A stretch of DNA of 64,000 bases from Odontesthes bonariensis (lineage: Eukaryota; Chordata; Actinopteri; Atheriniformes; Atherinopsidae): NCBI RefSeq assembly GCF_027942865.1, contig NC_134515.1, forward strand, positions 1,076,989-1,140,988, given 5' to 3'. The number at the start of each line of letters is the position of its first letter. Within the stretch, counting starts at the first letter, position 1. Positions 25,701-36,740 of the stretch are shown here, in pieces. Position numbers and translations under genes: made by a program. The notes beneath the pieces are model-generated. The model was not told where the DNA came from, did no database searches, and saw only the letters and a program-made list of their open reading frames with translations.

Positions 25701-28141
25701 TAGTATGCCGTATGCAGTATGTAGTATGTAGTATGCAGTATGTAGTATGCCGTATGTAGTATGTAGTATGCAGTATGCAGTATGCAGTATGTAGTATGCC
25801 GTATGCAGTATGCAGTATGTAGTATGTAGTATGTAGTATGCCGTATGTAGTATGTAGTATGTAGTATGCAGTATGCCGTATGTAGTATGCCGTATGTAGT
25901 ATGTAGTATGCAGTATGTAGTATGCCGTATGCAGTATGTAGTATGCAGTATGTAGTATGTAGTATGCAGTACGCAGTATGTAGTATGCAGTATGCAGTAT
26001 GTAGTATGCAGTACGCAGTATGTAGTATGCCGTATGCAGTATGTAGTATGCAGTACGTAGTATGTAGTATGCAGTACGCAGTATGTAGTATGCAGTATGC
26101 AGTATGTAGTATGCAGTACGCAGTATGCAGTATACAGTATGTAGTATGCAGTATGTAGTATGCAGTATGTAGTATGTAGTATGCAGTACGCAGTATGTAG
26201 TATGCAGTACGCAGTATGTAGTATGAAGTATGTAGTATGTAGTATGCAGTATGCAGTATGTAGTATGAAGTATGCAGTATGTAGTATGAAGTATGTAGTA
26301 TGTAGTATGCAGTACGCAGTATGTAGTATACAGTATGTAGTATGTAGTATTAGGTATGCAGTACGCAGTATGTAGTATGCAGTACGCAGTATGTAGTATG
26401 CAGTAGGCAGTACGCAGTATGTAGTATGCAGTACGCAGTATGCAGTATGTAGTATGCAGTAGGCAGTATGCAGTATGTAGTATGCAGTACGCAGTATGTA
26501 GTATGCAGTATGTAGTATGCAGTACGTAGTATGCAGTATGCAGTATGTAGTATGTAGTATGCAGTACGCAGTATGTAGTACGTAGTATGCAGTACGCAGT
26601 ATGCAGTATGCAGTACGTAGTATGCAGTACGCAGTATGTAGTATGTAGTACGCAGTATGTAGTATGCAGTATGTAGTATGTAGTATGCAGTACGCAGTAT
26701 GTAGTATGCAATATGTAGTATGCAGTATGCAGTATGTAGTATGTAGTATGCAGTACGCAGTATGTAGTATGCAATATGTAGTATGCAGTACGCAGTATGT
26801 AGTATGCAGTATGTAGTATGCAGTACGCAGTATGTAGTATGCAATATGTAGTATGCAGTATGCAGTATGTAGTATGTAGTATGTAGTATGCAGTACGCAG
26901 TATGTAGTATGCAGTATGTAGTATGTAGTACGCAGTATGCAGTATGCAGTATGTAGTATGCAGTATGTAGTATGTAGTATACAGTATGTAGTATGTAGTA
27001 TGTAGTATGCAATATGTAGTATGCAGTATGCAGTATGTAGTATGCAGTATGTAGTATGCAGTATGTAGTATGCAGTACGCAGTATGTAGTATGTGGTATG
27101 CAGTATGTAGTATGTAGTATGTAGTATGCAGTATGCGGTATGCAGTATGTAGTATGTAGTATGTAGTATGCCGTATGTAGTATGTAGTATGCAGTATGCA
27201 GTATGCAGTATGTAGTATGCCGTATGTAGTATGTAGTATGCAGTATGCAGTATGTAGTATGCCGTATGCAGTATGTAGTATGCAGTATGTAGTATGTAGT
27301 ATGCAGTACGCAGTATGTAGTATGCAGTATGCAGTATGTAGTATGCAGTACGCAGTATGTAGTATGCCGTATGCAGTATGTAGTATGCAGTACGTAGTAT
27401 GTAGTATGCAGTACGCAGTATGTAGTATGCAGTATGCAGTATGTAGTATGCAGTACGCAGTATGCAGTATGTAGTATGCAGTATACAGTATGTAGTATGC
27501 AGTATGTAGTATGCAGTATGTAGTATGTAGTATGCAGTACGCAGTATGTAGTATGCAGTACGCAGTATGTAGTATGAAGTATGTAGTATGTAGTATGCAG
27601 TATGCAGTATGTAGTATGAAGTATGCAGTATGTAGTATGAAGTATGTAGTATGTAGTATGCAGTACGCAGTATGTAGTATACAGTATGTAGTATGTAGTA
27701 TTAGGTATGCAGTACGCAGTATGTAGTATGCAGTACGCAGTATGTAGTATGCAGTAGGCAGTACGCAGTATGTAGTATGCAGTACGCAGTATGCAGTATG
27801 TAGTATGCAGTAGGCAGTATGCAGTATGTAGTATGCAGTACGCAGTATGTAGTATGTAGTATGCAGTATGTAGTATGTAGTACGCAGTATGTAGTACGCG
27901 GTTTGGAACACAGCGCTGGTTTCCAGATAAAACCACAGAAGAAGAGCAGCTCTTCCTGCAGCCAGCAGGGGGCACTAACCTGTGACCTGAGAGGCTCCAC
28001 CACAGAGCCCTGAGGCACCTCTCAGCTGGTTAGAACTCAAGTGAACCAGGTGACCACAAACTGCTTAAAGTTCACATCCATCTTACCTCCCACCTCAAGC
28101 CCCGCCCCCAGGCACAGCTCGTCCAGCTGCTCGTAGTTCAT
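13778..28141 (-). CDS. CXXC zinc-finger protein, 720 aa, family not assigned
   Basis: Sixteen coding exons (minus): 28141-28087, 24916-24445, 24363-24311, 24195-24161, 24078-24016, 23928-23878, 23726-23580, 21642-21526, 20192-20064, 19971-19852, 17117-17031, 16947-16615, 15116-14952, 14826-14692, 13999-13919, 13897-13778. They sum to 2163 nt, all junctions agree in phase, and every exon from the fourth junction on is phase 0. The ATG has an in-frame TAA upstream. Residues about 251-289 form a CXXC finger with eight Cys, the RFGGPSKLKQKC segment and a basic RRRR lead, the class that binds unmethylated CpG (as in CFP1, KDM2, MBD1, DNMT1). No PHD, JmjC or MBD domain is visible. Residues about 555-681 look like a conserved globular module that I do not recognise. 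The tail is poly-Glu. MBD1-like is possible but unproven. Confidence 0.72.
13798..13857 (-). repeat. (GAA)n tract coding the poly-Glu tail
   Basis: TTC/TCC trinucleotides on the plus strand are GAA/GAG codons in the last exon of the CXXC gene, giving about 20 Glu residues before the stop. Confidence 0.85.
14064..14605. repeat. Tandem array, TGTGGGACAAAATGTAGGAC, 10-24 bp mixed unit
   Basis: About 540 bp in an intron of the CXXC gene, built from TGTGGGACAG and TGTGGGACAAAA sub-units. Open frames on the minus strand (CPTFCPTLSH) are repeat translation. Confidence 0.95.
14692..15116 (-). CDS. Exons encoding the unassigned C-terminal module
   Basis: Exon 15116-14952 encodes SFSLFGGGVRDG and an LKRTVLPAHWVSVLADGPV stretch; exon 14826-14692 encodes MTDTVVHIRPDLRLYISVQN and LLPETHRVY. 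Alternating hydrophobic positions and Trp/His/Tyr content argue for a folded domain continuing into 13999-13919 (LVSLLLHLERM). I do not know a named family with this pattern. Confidence 0.6.
15138..16577. repeat. Tandem array, 15-bp unit AACATCACTTCCTGT
   Basis: About 95 copies in the intron between exons 16947-16615 and 15116-14952 of the CXXC gene. Because the unit is five codons, it yields long minus-strand frames (LLQEVM) of up to 320 codons. The unit read in reverse contains ACAGGAAGTG, an ETS-type core. Confidence 0.96.
17282..19830. repeat. Tandem array, 21-bp unit AGAGACAGAAAGCAGCCACA
   Basis: About 2.5 kb of purine-rich plus strand in an intron of the CXXC gene. Sub-variants (CAACCACAAAGAGACAGAAA, CAGCCACAGAGAGACAGAAA, CAGCCTAAAAAGAGACAGAA and shorter AACAACAGAGACAG) recur in blocks, showing higher-order copying; 18290-18560 resembles 19340-19680. 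All reading frames through it are artefacts. Confidence 0.96.
20205..21395. repeat. Tandem array, about 74-75 bp unit, with TGACCTTTAACCTTTAAC
   Basis: About 16 copies in the CXXC gene intron between exons 21642-21526 and 20192-20064. Copies differ mainly in CTGCAGAGTCTG/CCGCAGTCTG and in GGGGTGA/GAGGTGA/GGGTGA. The reverse strand contains AGGTTAAAGGTCA, close to a DR1 nuclear-receptor element. Confidence 0.95.
21783..22079. repeat. Telomere-like degenerate array, left part (GGGTTAGGGTAGGTAA)
   Basis: Mixed TTAGGG, TAGGG and TAAGGG units, not a pure telomere repeat. It is continuous with 22709-23517; a Harbinger-like element splits it. Confidence 0.9.
22276..22368 (+). pseudogene. Stub of a MADF/Myb-like ORF in the Harbinger derivative
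   Basis: A 30-codon frame starting ATG with VTERMRLYKHLYDTSMKLHW resembles the start of a MADF/Myb-SANT domain, the second protein of Harbinger elements. It stops at TGA where the internal deletion seems to join. Confidence 0.5.
22317..22595 (-). pseudogene. Stub of a Harbinger transposase ORF
   Basis: A minus-strand frame with LRAKRLRQKQKRRWNVRPL resembles the conserved RRWWVRP segment near the N-terminus of HARBI1-like transposases. No DDE catalytic region follows. Confidence 0.55.
22709..23517. repeat. Telomere-like degenerate array, right part
   Basis: About 0.8 kb of GGGTAGGTAAGGGTAGGTAA with occasional GGGTTAGGG, in the CXXC gene intron just downstream of the CXXC exon. G-runs every 5-6 bases on the plus strand could fold into G-quadruplexes. 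Confidence 0.9.
23580..23726 (-). CDS. Exon encoding the CXXC DNA-binding finger
   Basis: The acceptor CTCCGCAG precedes KVRRRRACGECAACL. Cysteines follow the pattern CxxCxxC-x4-CxxCxxC-x15-C-x4-C, residues 251, 254, 257, 262, 265, 268, 284 and 289 of the reconstructed protein. The four-residue first gap (LRNS) resembles KDM2 and DNMT1 rather than MLL or CFP1, which have five; the FGGP segment resembles KDM2 and CFP1. Donor choice is GTG|GTGAGT (end 23580) or three bases earlier; both keep the frame. Confidence 0.88.
23763..23885. repeat. Tandem repeat with ACGCCGACGGGGGCGTCTCA
   Basis: Two nearly exact copies of about 38-40 bp and a diverged third lie in a short intron of the CXXC gene. The repeat reaches the donor of exon 23928-23878: CTCGAGTGAGT occurs in each copy, so a duplicate donor-like site lies about 40 bp into the intron. 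Confidence 0.8.
25062..27914 (+). mobile_element. TIR element copy A (GCTGTGTTC family) with expanded heptamer array
   Basis: The left end is GGCTGTGTTCCAAACCGCAT and the right end its inverse (GCGGTTTGGAACACAGC). The core 25080-25560 matches copy B closely. The part between core and right end is replaced by a 2.3-kb array of AGTATGT/AGTATGC heptamers. It lies in the first intron of the CXXC gene. No transposase is visible; the superfamily is unassigned because I could not find convincing target duplications. Confidence 0.8.
25562..27898. repeat. Heptamer array AGTATGC/AGTATGT, 2.3 kb
   Basis: Unit variants are AGTATGT, AGTATGC, AGTACGC, AGTATGA and AGTAGGC. A long block is duplicated at an offset of 1351 bp (193 heptamers): translation over 26160-26375 equals that over 27511-27726. 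Minus-strand frames of 541-783 codons (LHTAYYI) are artefacts. Confidence 0.95.
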
Positions 28142-28800
28142 CTCAGGATCGGTTTAAGCCCCGCCTCCTCTGCTACCGTGGCCAATGGCGGTGGGTCCTA
28201 CAGCCGGTGGGCGTGGCCTCTCCGCCCATGCCCGGTTTGAGTGGCACTCGGGGTCATGTGATGTTACAGCAGCTGCTGCTCCACCATCGATCATGGATCA
28301 GCTGATCAGCAGCTGGGGACATGGAACACAAACACGTGACGTCACAGCAGCGGCGGGAACATGAGCCTCTGAGGCTTCCTTAGCTCAGACTCCACCTAAG
28401 CTCCGCCTATCTAACAGTCCCGGTTCTGCTCCACCTGAACTGTCTGTGCACAGGGGGGGCAGAGCAGTGCATGCTGGGATGTGTAGTCAGCAGCAGGCTG
28501 TCTCACGGAGCTACTGGCGCACGTGCACACATTACTCATCCACACAAGCAGACCCGCGGCGGACATGCTCCGCTCCGGAGCCCCCCCTCCCCCCCCTTCC
28601 CGCGCGGCTCGTGTCCGCGTGCATGTGCTCACCTGTCTGCTGCCTCCGCCTCGCTGCGCGCGCGCGTTTTTATTAAATTAGATAATCCATGAATCAGTAC
28701 AGCTTTTTGTGTCTCCCCGCTCCGCGCGACCCCGCGACACTCCCGCGCGGCTCCGCCTCCTCTGCTGATGCCATCAGGGACGCGCCGAGCGTCGGAATTT
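28142..28800 (-). promoter_or_regulatory. GC-rich probable promoter and 5' UTR of the CXXC gene
   Basis: CpG-rich sequence (CGCGCGCGCG near 28660, CGCGCGACCCCGCGACACTC near 28720), GC boxes (AAGCCCCGCC) and no tandem array distinguish this stretch. It lies directly upstream of the reconstructed start codon. The exact start site is not visible. Short frames in it (28411-28692) have no domain. Confidence 0.5.
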
Positions 28801-30090
28801 ACACCCACGGGATCAAAACATCAGTTCAAAATCATTTTTTCAGATAATTAGTTGAACGGATCCGGACAGAAGGAGTTTCATCAGTGGCTTTAATCAGTTT
28901 TAAATTGAATTAATTTAATTTGACTGGATGATGATGACATCTGAGGAGCTTTCAGGTGACATTTGTTTATGAATAAAACTGGATACAAATAAACCTGCTT
29001 TTCTAAACACATTAAAACCCTTTGATGTTTCATCAGTCAGATGTTTCTGTGCTTTGTCACGTGCATGTGAGCACGAAGACTAGACCTGGAAGGATTCTGC
29101 TGCATCTGTGATAGGATGAATTTCCGAGGTGACTTGAAGGCACCAGCTCTCCGGCCGAGCATGCGCAGAAGGTGTGTGTGAATCGATCATATCAATCAGT
29201 TCCTCTGAGCGGAAGTTCTGAACCTTTCTGTCAAACTACAGGAAATAAAAGTGTTGAACATCCGGGGCCTTTTCACACAAACTTTCTACATTTTAAATGC
29301 AGCTTCGCTTTATTATTATTATTATTATTATTATTATTTATGCTTTATTGTTCTCACTGATTACAGTTACATCAGTACATTTAACTCTGGGAGTTTCTCT
29401 CACTCCACCAGGCTGATGTTGGTGGATTCGCTAAATAAATGGATGTGCATAAAGGGCCATTTCACTGCATTTTTTTTGCATTCTGATCGCCCTAAACTAG
29501 GTCCTGTATATAAACTACAATAGTTGCACTGCTCAGATCTGGATGTAGTTATTCTAAAGAGGCTGTAGATTCATTAAAACCTTGTTTGGGATTTGTGAAA
29601 CCTTTTTCTGATTTGTGAAAATGCAGAACAGGGTAATTTTACTGCTGTTTTTTGCATTCTGATCACCCTTAACTGTCCCGTTCATGGGGTTCCCCATGTT
29701 TTCAGTTTTGTGTTTCATCATGTCAATCATGTCGTAGTTTTTAAGTCCATGTTTAGTTAAGTTTTGCCATGTTTTTTCCTCAGTCCCCATGTTCTGCTCA
29801 TTGGTTTCATTCACTTCACCTGTTCATTGTCCCCAGCTGAACTCATTCACCAATCACCCAGTTCACTATTTAGTTTCCAGGTTTCCCCTTTAGTTTGTGA
29901 AATCCTTTCTCTGTTTTCACCCTTCATGCCACGTCAAGTTAGGCCACGTTAAGTATTTTCTTGTCAAGCCGCGCTTTTTGTTTACTTTTGTTTTGATAAA
30001 TAAATCTGTTTGCTTTTTGAAAAGTCCGCATGATGTTATGCCCAGAGGTGTTGAAGAGGCAAAGCTATTCAGAGTCCATCCCCTGATGGA
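28800..30090. other. Intergenic, A/T-rich, with a probable retroelement tail
   Basis: 28800-29280 shows nothing definable. 29307-29338 is an (ATT)n microsatellite. 29680-30060 has the look of a fish retroelement 3' region (CACCAATCACCCAGTTCACT, CCTTCATGCCACGTCAAGTT, then GATAAATAAATCTGTTTGC), but no coding part is present and I cannot name the family. Confidence 0.4.
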
Positions 30091-30094
30091 CTGA

Positions 30095-33000
30095 CCATCT
30101 GACCATCCCAAAGTCCTGCTGACCAACCCAAAGTCCCGCTAACCATCCCCAAAGTCCTGCTAACCATCCCAAAGTCCCGCTGACCACCCCAAAGTCCCGC
30201 TGACCATCCCAAAGTCCCGCTGACCAACCCAAAGTCCCGCTGACCAACCCCAAAGTCCTGCTAACCATCCCAAAGTCCCGCTGACCAACCCCAAAGTCCT
30301 GCTGACCATCCCAAAGTCCCGCTGACCAACCCAAAGTCCCGCTGACCACCCCAAAGTCCCGCTGACCACCCCAAAGTCCCGCTGACCAACCCAAAGTCCC
30401 GCTGACCAACCCAAAGTCCCGCTGACCATCCCCAAAGTCCTGCTGACCAATCCCAAAGTCCTGCTGACCAATCCCAAAGTCCTGCTAACCATCCCAAAGT
30501 CCCGCTGACCATCCCCAAAGTCCTGCTGACCATCCCAAAGTCCTGCTGACCAACCCAAAGTCCTGCTAACCACCCCAAAGTCCTGCTGACCACCCCAAAG
30601 TCCTGCTAACCAACCCAAAGTCCTGCTGACCAACCCAAAGTCCTGCTAACCATCCCAAAGTCCCGCTGACCAACCCCAAAGTCCTGCTAACCATCCCAAA
30701 GTCCCGCTGACCAACCCAAAGTCCTGCTAACCATCCCAAAGTCCCGCTGACCAACCCCAAAGTCCTGCTAACCATCCCAAAGTCCCGCTGACCAACCCAA
30801 AGTCCTGCTAACCACCCCAAAGTCCTGCTGACCACCCCAAAGTCCTGCTAACCAACCCAAAGTCCTGCTGACCAACCCAAAGTCCTGCTAACCACCCCAA
30901 AGTCCCGCTGACCAACCCCAAAGTCCCGCTAACCATCCCAAAGTCCCGCTGACCAACCCCAAAGTCCCGCTGACCATCCCAAAGTCCCGCTGACCACCCC
31001 AAAGTCCCGCTGACCAACCCAAAGTCCTGCTGACCACCCCAAAGTCCTGCTGACCAACCCAAAGTCCTGCTGACCAACCCAAAGTCCTGCTGACCATCCC
31101 CAAAGTCCTGCTGACCAACCCAAAGTCCTGCTAACCAACCCAAAGTCCTGCTGACCAACCCAAAGTCCTGCTAACCACCCCAAAGTCCTGCTGACCAACC
31201 CAAAGTCCTGCTGACCATCCCCAAAGTCCTGCTGACCAACCCAAAGTCCTGCTAACCATCCCAAAGTCCTGCTGACCAACCCAAAGTCCTGCTAACCACC
31301 CCAAAGTCCTGCTGACCAACCCAAAGTCCTGCTAACCACCCCAAAGTCCTGCTGATCAACCCAAAGTCCTGCTAACCACCCCAAAGTCCTGCTGACCAAC
31401 CCAAAGTCCTGCTAACCATCCCCAAAGTCCTGCTGACCATCCCAAAGTCCCGCTGACCAACACCAAAGTCCTGCTGACCAACCCAAAGTCCTGCTAACCA
31501 CCCCAAAGTCCTGCTGACCACCCCAAAGTCCTGCTGACCAACACCAAAGTCCCGCTGACCATCCCCAAAGTCCTGCTGACCAACCCAAAGTCCTGCTAAC
31601 CACCCCAAAGTCCTGCTGATCAACCCAAAGTCCTGCTGATCAACCCAAAGTCCTGCTAACCACCCCAAAGTCCTGCTGATCAACCCAAAGTCCTGCTGAT
31701 CAACCCAAAGTCCTGCTAACCACCCCAAAGTCCTGCTGACCAACCCAAAGTCCTGCTGACCACCCCAAAGTCCTGCTGATCAACCCAAAGTCCTGCTAAC
31801 CACCCCAAAGTCCTGCTAACCATCCCCAAAGTCCTGCTGACCATCCCAAAGTCCTGCTGACCATCCCCAAAGTCCTGCTGACCATCCCAAAGTCCTGCTA
31901 ACCACCCCAAAGTCCTGCTAACCACCCCAAAGTCCTGCTGACCATCCCAAAGTCCTGCTAACCACCCCAAAGTCCCGCTGACCAACCCAAAGTCCCGCTG
32001 ACCATCCCCAAAGTCCTGCTGACCAATCCCAAAGTCCCGCTGACCATCCCCAAAGTCCTGCTGACCATCCCAAAGTCCTGCTGACCAACCCAAAGTCCTG
32101 CTAACCACCCCAAAGTCCTGCTGACCACCCCAAAGTCCTGCTAACCAACCCAAAGTCCTGCTGACCAACCCAAAGTCCTGCTAACCATCCCAAAGTCCCG
32201 CTGACCAACCCCAAAGTCCTGCTAACCATCCCAAAGTCCCGCTGACCAACCCAAAGTCCTGCTAACCACCCCAAAGTCCTGCTGACCACCCCAAAGTCCT
32301 GCTAACCAACCCAAAGTCCTGCTGACCAACCCAAAGTCCTGCTAACCACCCCAAAGTCCCGCTGACCAACCCCAAAGTCCTGCTAACCATCCCAAAGTCC
32401 CGCTGACCAACCCCAAAGTCCCGCTGACCATCCCAAAGTCCCGCTGACCATCCCAAAGTCCCGCTGACCACCCCAAAGTCCCGCTGACCAACCCAAAGTC
32501 CCGCTGACCATCCCAAAGTCCCGCTGACCAACCCAAAGTCCCGCTGACCATCCCAAAGTCCCGCTGACCAACCCAAAGTCCCGCTGACCATCCCAAAGTC
32601 CCGCTGACCAACCCCAAAGTCCCGCTGACCATCCCAAAGTCCCGCTGACCATCCCAAAGTCCCGCTGACCAACCCAAAGTCCCGCTGACCACCCCAAAGT
32701 CCCGCTGACCAACCCAAAGTCCCGCTGACCACCCCAAAGTCCCGCTGACCACCCCAAAGTCCCGCTGACCATCCCAAAGTCCCGCTGACCAACCCAAAGT
32801 CCCGCTGACCAACCCAAAGTCCCGCTGACCATCCCCAAAGTCCTGCTGACCAATCCCAAAGTCCTGCTGACCATCCCCAAAGTCCTGCTGACCATCCCAA
32901 AGTCCTGCTGACCACCCCAAAGTCCTGCTGACCACCCCAAAGTCCTGCTGACCAACCCAAAGTCCTGCTGACCATCCCCAAAGTCCTGCTGACCAACCCA

Positions 33001-34470
33001 AAGTCCTGCTAACCAACCCAAAGTCCTGCTGACCAACCCAAAGTCCTGCTAACCACCCCAAAGTCCTGCTGACCAACCCAAAGTCCTGCTGACCATCCCC
33101 AAAGTCCTGCTGACCAACCCAAAGTCCTGCTAACCATCCCAAAGTCCTGCTGACCAACCCAAAGTCCTGCTAACCACCCCAAAGTCCTGCTGACCAACCC
33201 AAAGTCCTGCTAACCACCCCAAAGTCCTGCTGATCAACCCAAAGTCCTGCTGATCAACCCAAAGTCCTGCTAACCACCCCAAAGTCCTGCTGACCAACCC
33301 AAAGTCCTGCTAACCATCCCCAAAGTCCTGCTGACCATCCCAAAGTCCCGCTGACCAACACCAAAGTCCTGCTGACCAACCCAAAGTCCTGCTAACCACC
33401 CCAAAGTCCTGCTGACCACCCCAAAGTCCTGCTGACCAACACCAAAGTCCCGCTGACCATCCCCAAAGTCCTGCTGACCAACCCAAAGTCCTGCTAACCA
33501 CCCCAAAGTCCTGCTGATCAACCCAAAGTCCTGCTGATCAACCCAAAGTCCTGCTAACCACCCCAAAGTCCTGCTGATCAACCCAAAGTCCTGCTGATCA
33601 ACCCAAAGTCCTGCTAACCACCCCAAAGTCCTGCTGACCAACCCAAAGTCCTGCTGACCACCCCAAAGTCCTGCTGATCAACCCAAAGTCCTGCTAACCA
33701 CCCCAAAGTCCTGCTAACCATCCCCAAAGTCCTGCTGACCATCCCAAAGTCCTGCTGACCATCCCCAAAGTCCTGCTGACCATCCCAAAGTCCTGCTAAC
33801 CACCCCAAAGTCCTGCTAACCACCCCAAAGTCCTGCTGACCATCCCAAAGTCCTGCTAACCACCCCAAAGTCCTGCTGACCAACCCAAAGTCCTGCTGAC
33901 CATCCCAAAGTCCTGCTAACCACCCCAAAGTCCTGCTAACCACCCCAAAGTCCTGCTGATCAACCCAAAGTCCTGCTAACCACCCCAAAGTCCTGCTGAT
34001 CAACCCAAAGTCCTGCTAACCACCCCAAAGTCCTGCTGACCAACCCAAAGTCCTGCTGACCACCACAAAGTCCTGCTGATCAACCCAAAGTCCTGCTGAT
34101 CAACCCAAAGTCCTGCTAACCACCCCAAAGTCCTGCTAACCATCCCCAAAGTCCTGCTGACCATCCCAAAGTCCTGCTGACCATCCCCAAAGTCCTGCTG
34201 ACCATCCCCAAAGTCCTGCTAACCACCCCAAAGTCCTGCTGATCAACCCAAAGTCCTGCTGATCAACCCAAAGTCCTGCTAACCACCCCAAAGTCCTGCT
34301 GACCAACCCAAAGTCCTGCTGACCACCACAAAGTCCTGCTGATCAACCCAAAGTCCTGCTGATCAACCCAAAGTCCTGCTAACCACCCCAAAGTCCTGCT
34401 GACCACCCCAAAGTCCTGCTGACCATCCCAAAGTCCTGCTAACCACCCCAAAGTCCTGTTGACCAACCGT
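30095..34470. repeat. Minisatellite, 20-bp unit CCCAAAGTCCTGCTGACCAA, 4.4 kb
   Basis: About 215 copies between the CXXC gene and cdk20. Variants are CTGCTAACCA, CCGCTGACCA, CTGATCAACC and CATCCCCAAA (one base longer). A long segment is duplicated inside: translations over 31372-31743 and 33270-33641 are identical (offset 1898), and those over 31131-31319 and 33009-33197 are identical (offset 1878, one unit less). Minus-strand frames of up to 271 codons are artefacts. Confidence 0.96.
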
Positions 34471-34912
34471 ATCTTTACCTGCTGAGGGAAGAGCATGAAG
34501 ATGTTTGTTCTTCTGGTTTACATCACAATGATGTTTATTCTCGTCTCTGGTTGATTCAAGTCGTCTTCTTCTTCCCTCTCTTTAGAGTACACGTCTTTTA
34601 TAGTTATTTACACCTTTTTTCCCCTTAAGGAAGAAATATCGGTCGATCTTATCTCATTTTAACACGAATGTTCATTCATCTTTTATTGCTTTTTCTCACA
34701 GATCTTTTTTGCTGTCACACAGAACGGACCAGCCAATGGGAGCGCTGGGCCGGCTGTACGGTGGATCCAGAATCAGGGCGGAGCTGAAAAGAACCTAAAC
34801 GTTGTTACGGTTTGTTCAACTCTTTATTTTCTGCCTCTGGAGGCTTCAGGCTGTAACTCAGAGTCTGAAAACTCAACAGTTTCTGTTCATTTAACAGGTT
34901 TAATCGACATGT
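34471..34912. other. cdk20 3' flank
   Basis: Unique-looking sequence between the minisatellite and the cdk20 stop. It holds the probable 3' UTR and poly(A) signal of cdk20, nothing else recognised. Confidence 0.6.
34823..34828 (-). terminator. cdk20: Candidate poly(A) signal of cdk20
   Basis: AATAAA on the gene strand, 85 nt beyond the stop codon at 34913-34915. Confidence 0.55.
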
Positions 34913-36694
34913 TCACAGCCAGGAGGCGTGTCCCTGAAGCTGCGTGGGGTCCACCACGCTGTTCTGCAGGGGCAGGTCCACTGAGAAGTCGGTAGGCGGA
35001 GCCTGGAGGCGCTGGCGGGGAAGTCGGCCCCCCCTCTGAGGGATGGGCAGCTCCGAGTGATGAGCAGGAAGAGGAGAGGAGAAGAAGTATGGATGGAGGA
35101 GCGCCTGCAGGCAGGACGATCAATACATCAGTATCCCATCAATCGATCAATAAGTAAGCTGCTGGTTAACTTGGACTGTGTTCGAAACCGCCTACTACTC
35201 CTACTAACTTTAACTTTTTTAAGTTCCCGGATGCATACTAGATTCTCCTAAATGTTGGGTATGCATCATGAGGTTACTACTCATACTCAAACTACCCAAG
35301 ATGCAACGTAACGTGACGTTGCCGATCGTCATTTCCTGTCAAAACGGCAGTTTCAAGCTAGCTACAACGAGGGTAGGTTCACTTCCTGTTTTCAAAACAA
35401 AAGCACCAATTGTATGGTAATGGCTTTCCCTATGATAAAAGGCAACGGGTATTTTATTTTGTGAAAATAACCGGAAGTGCGTTAGCTCACTGCGGCTAGC
35501 TTTGGTAGCGCCGAATTCGTGGGAACAAAATTGTAAACAGCCGGTATTTTGTCAGGTTTTCAACACGTTGGGGATCTAAACGACTACTTTCTCACCTGAA
35601 AATGTTTCAAATGTTGCTAAAGTTTACAGAGTTTAGAGCTTAAGGGAAATCAGCTTCAGGCCGGCTGATTTCGGCTCGGGCAGGAGCGAAATGCATTGTG
35701 GGTAAACACTCTGCATACTGTCTGATCGATCAGTATGCAGTAGGCGGTTTTGAACACAGCCTTAGACTGATAGCCCCTCCCTGAACCCGGGGGAGCTCCA
35801 CTTCCTGCCTCCCACCTGCCGGGCGGCGCAGCGCTGTTTGGACGGGTACACCAGGAACTGGTAGAGCAGGTTGATGGCCTGAGGACATGTGTCGGGGACG
35901 ATCTCCTCCAATGGGATGGCCGGATTCTCCTTAAAGGTGATTTTATTGTAGTCTGGCAGCTCGGCGATCTCCTGAGGACAGAGAGGACAGAAACACCTGT
36001 GACATCATCAAAGAGCAAAGAGGGAACCAATCAAACTCCAGAATGAAGCTTTATCAAACAGACAAGTCAGGTGCTATCAGGTGTTATCGGGTGTTATCAG
36101 TTGTATAAGAACCCAACATCTCCTCTGGGACACCGACATAAGAACCCAACATCTCCTCTGGGACACCGACATAAGAACCCAACATCTCCTCTGGGACACC
36201 GACATAAGAACCAAACATCTCCTCTGGGACACCGACATAAGAACCAAACATCTCCTCTGGGACACCGACATAAGAACCAAACATCTCCTCTGGGACACCG
36301 ACATAAGAACCCAACATCTCCTCTGGGACACCGACATAAGAACCCAACATCTCCTCTGGGACACCGACATAAGAACCCAACATCTCCTCTGGGACACCGA
36401 CATAAGAACCCAACATCTCCTCTGGGACACCGACATAAGAACCAAACATCTCCTCTGGGACACCGACATAAGAACCCAACATCTCCTCTGGGACACCGAC
36501 ATAAGAACCCGGTTCTGGTTGTATGAACACAGTGTGTGCATGTGAGTGTGCATGTGAGTTACAGGCCAGCTGTCCTGAGTCGGTGTTCCCAGCACTCTGA
36601 GGACGCAGCAGAGCTGTTCGATGTCGTTCTCTCCAGGAAACAGAGGAGAAGAGTTCAACAGCTCCCCGAAGATACAGCCAACCGCCCTGAGAGA

Positions 36695-36740
<46 letters not shown>

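Noticed and set aside
25560-27975. Minus-strand frames of 541 and 783 codons (LHTAYYI repeats)
   Set aside because: Translation of the heptamer array that fills transposon copy A. The 7-bp period cycles through frames, which is why several are open.
28411-28692. Three overlapping frames of about 73 codons in the CpG-rich region
   Set aside because: GC-rich promoter DNA has few stops. No domain is present and three frames are open at once.
36096-36512. CRISPR-like regular repeats
   Set aside because: Contiguous 33-bp units without spacers, in a vertebrate intron.
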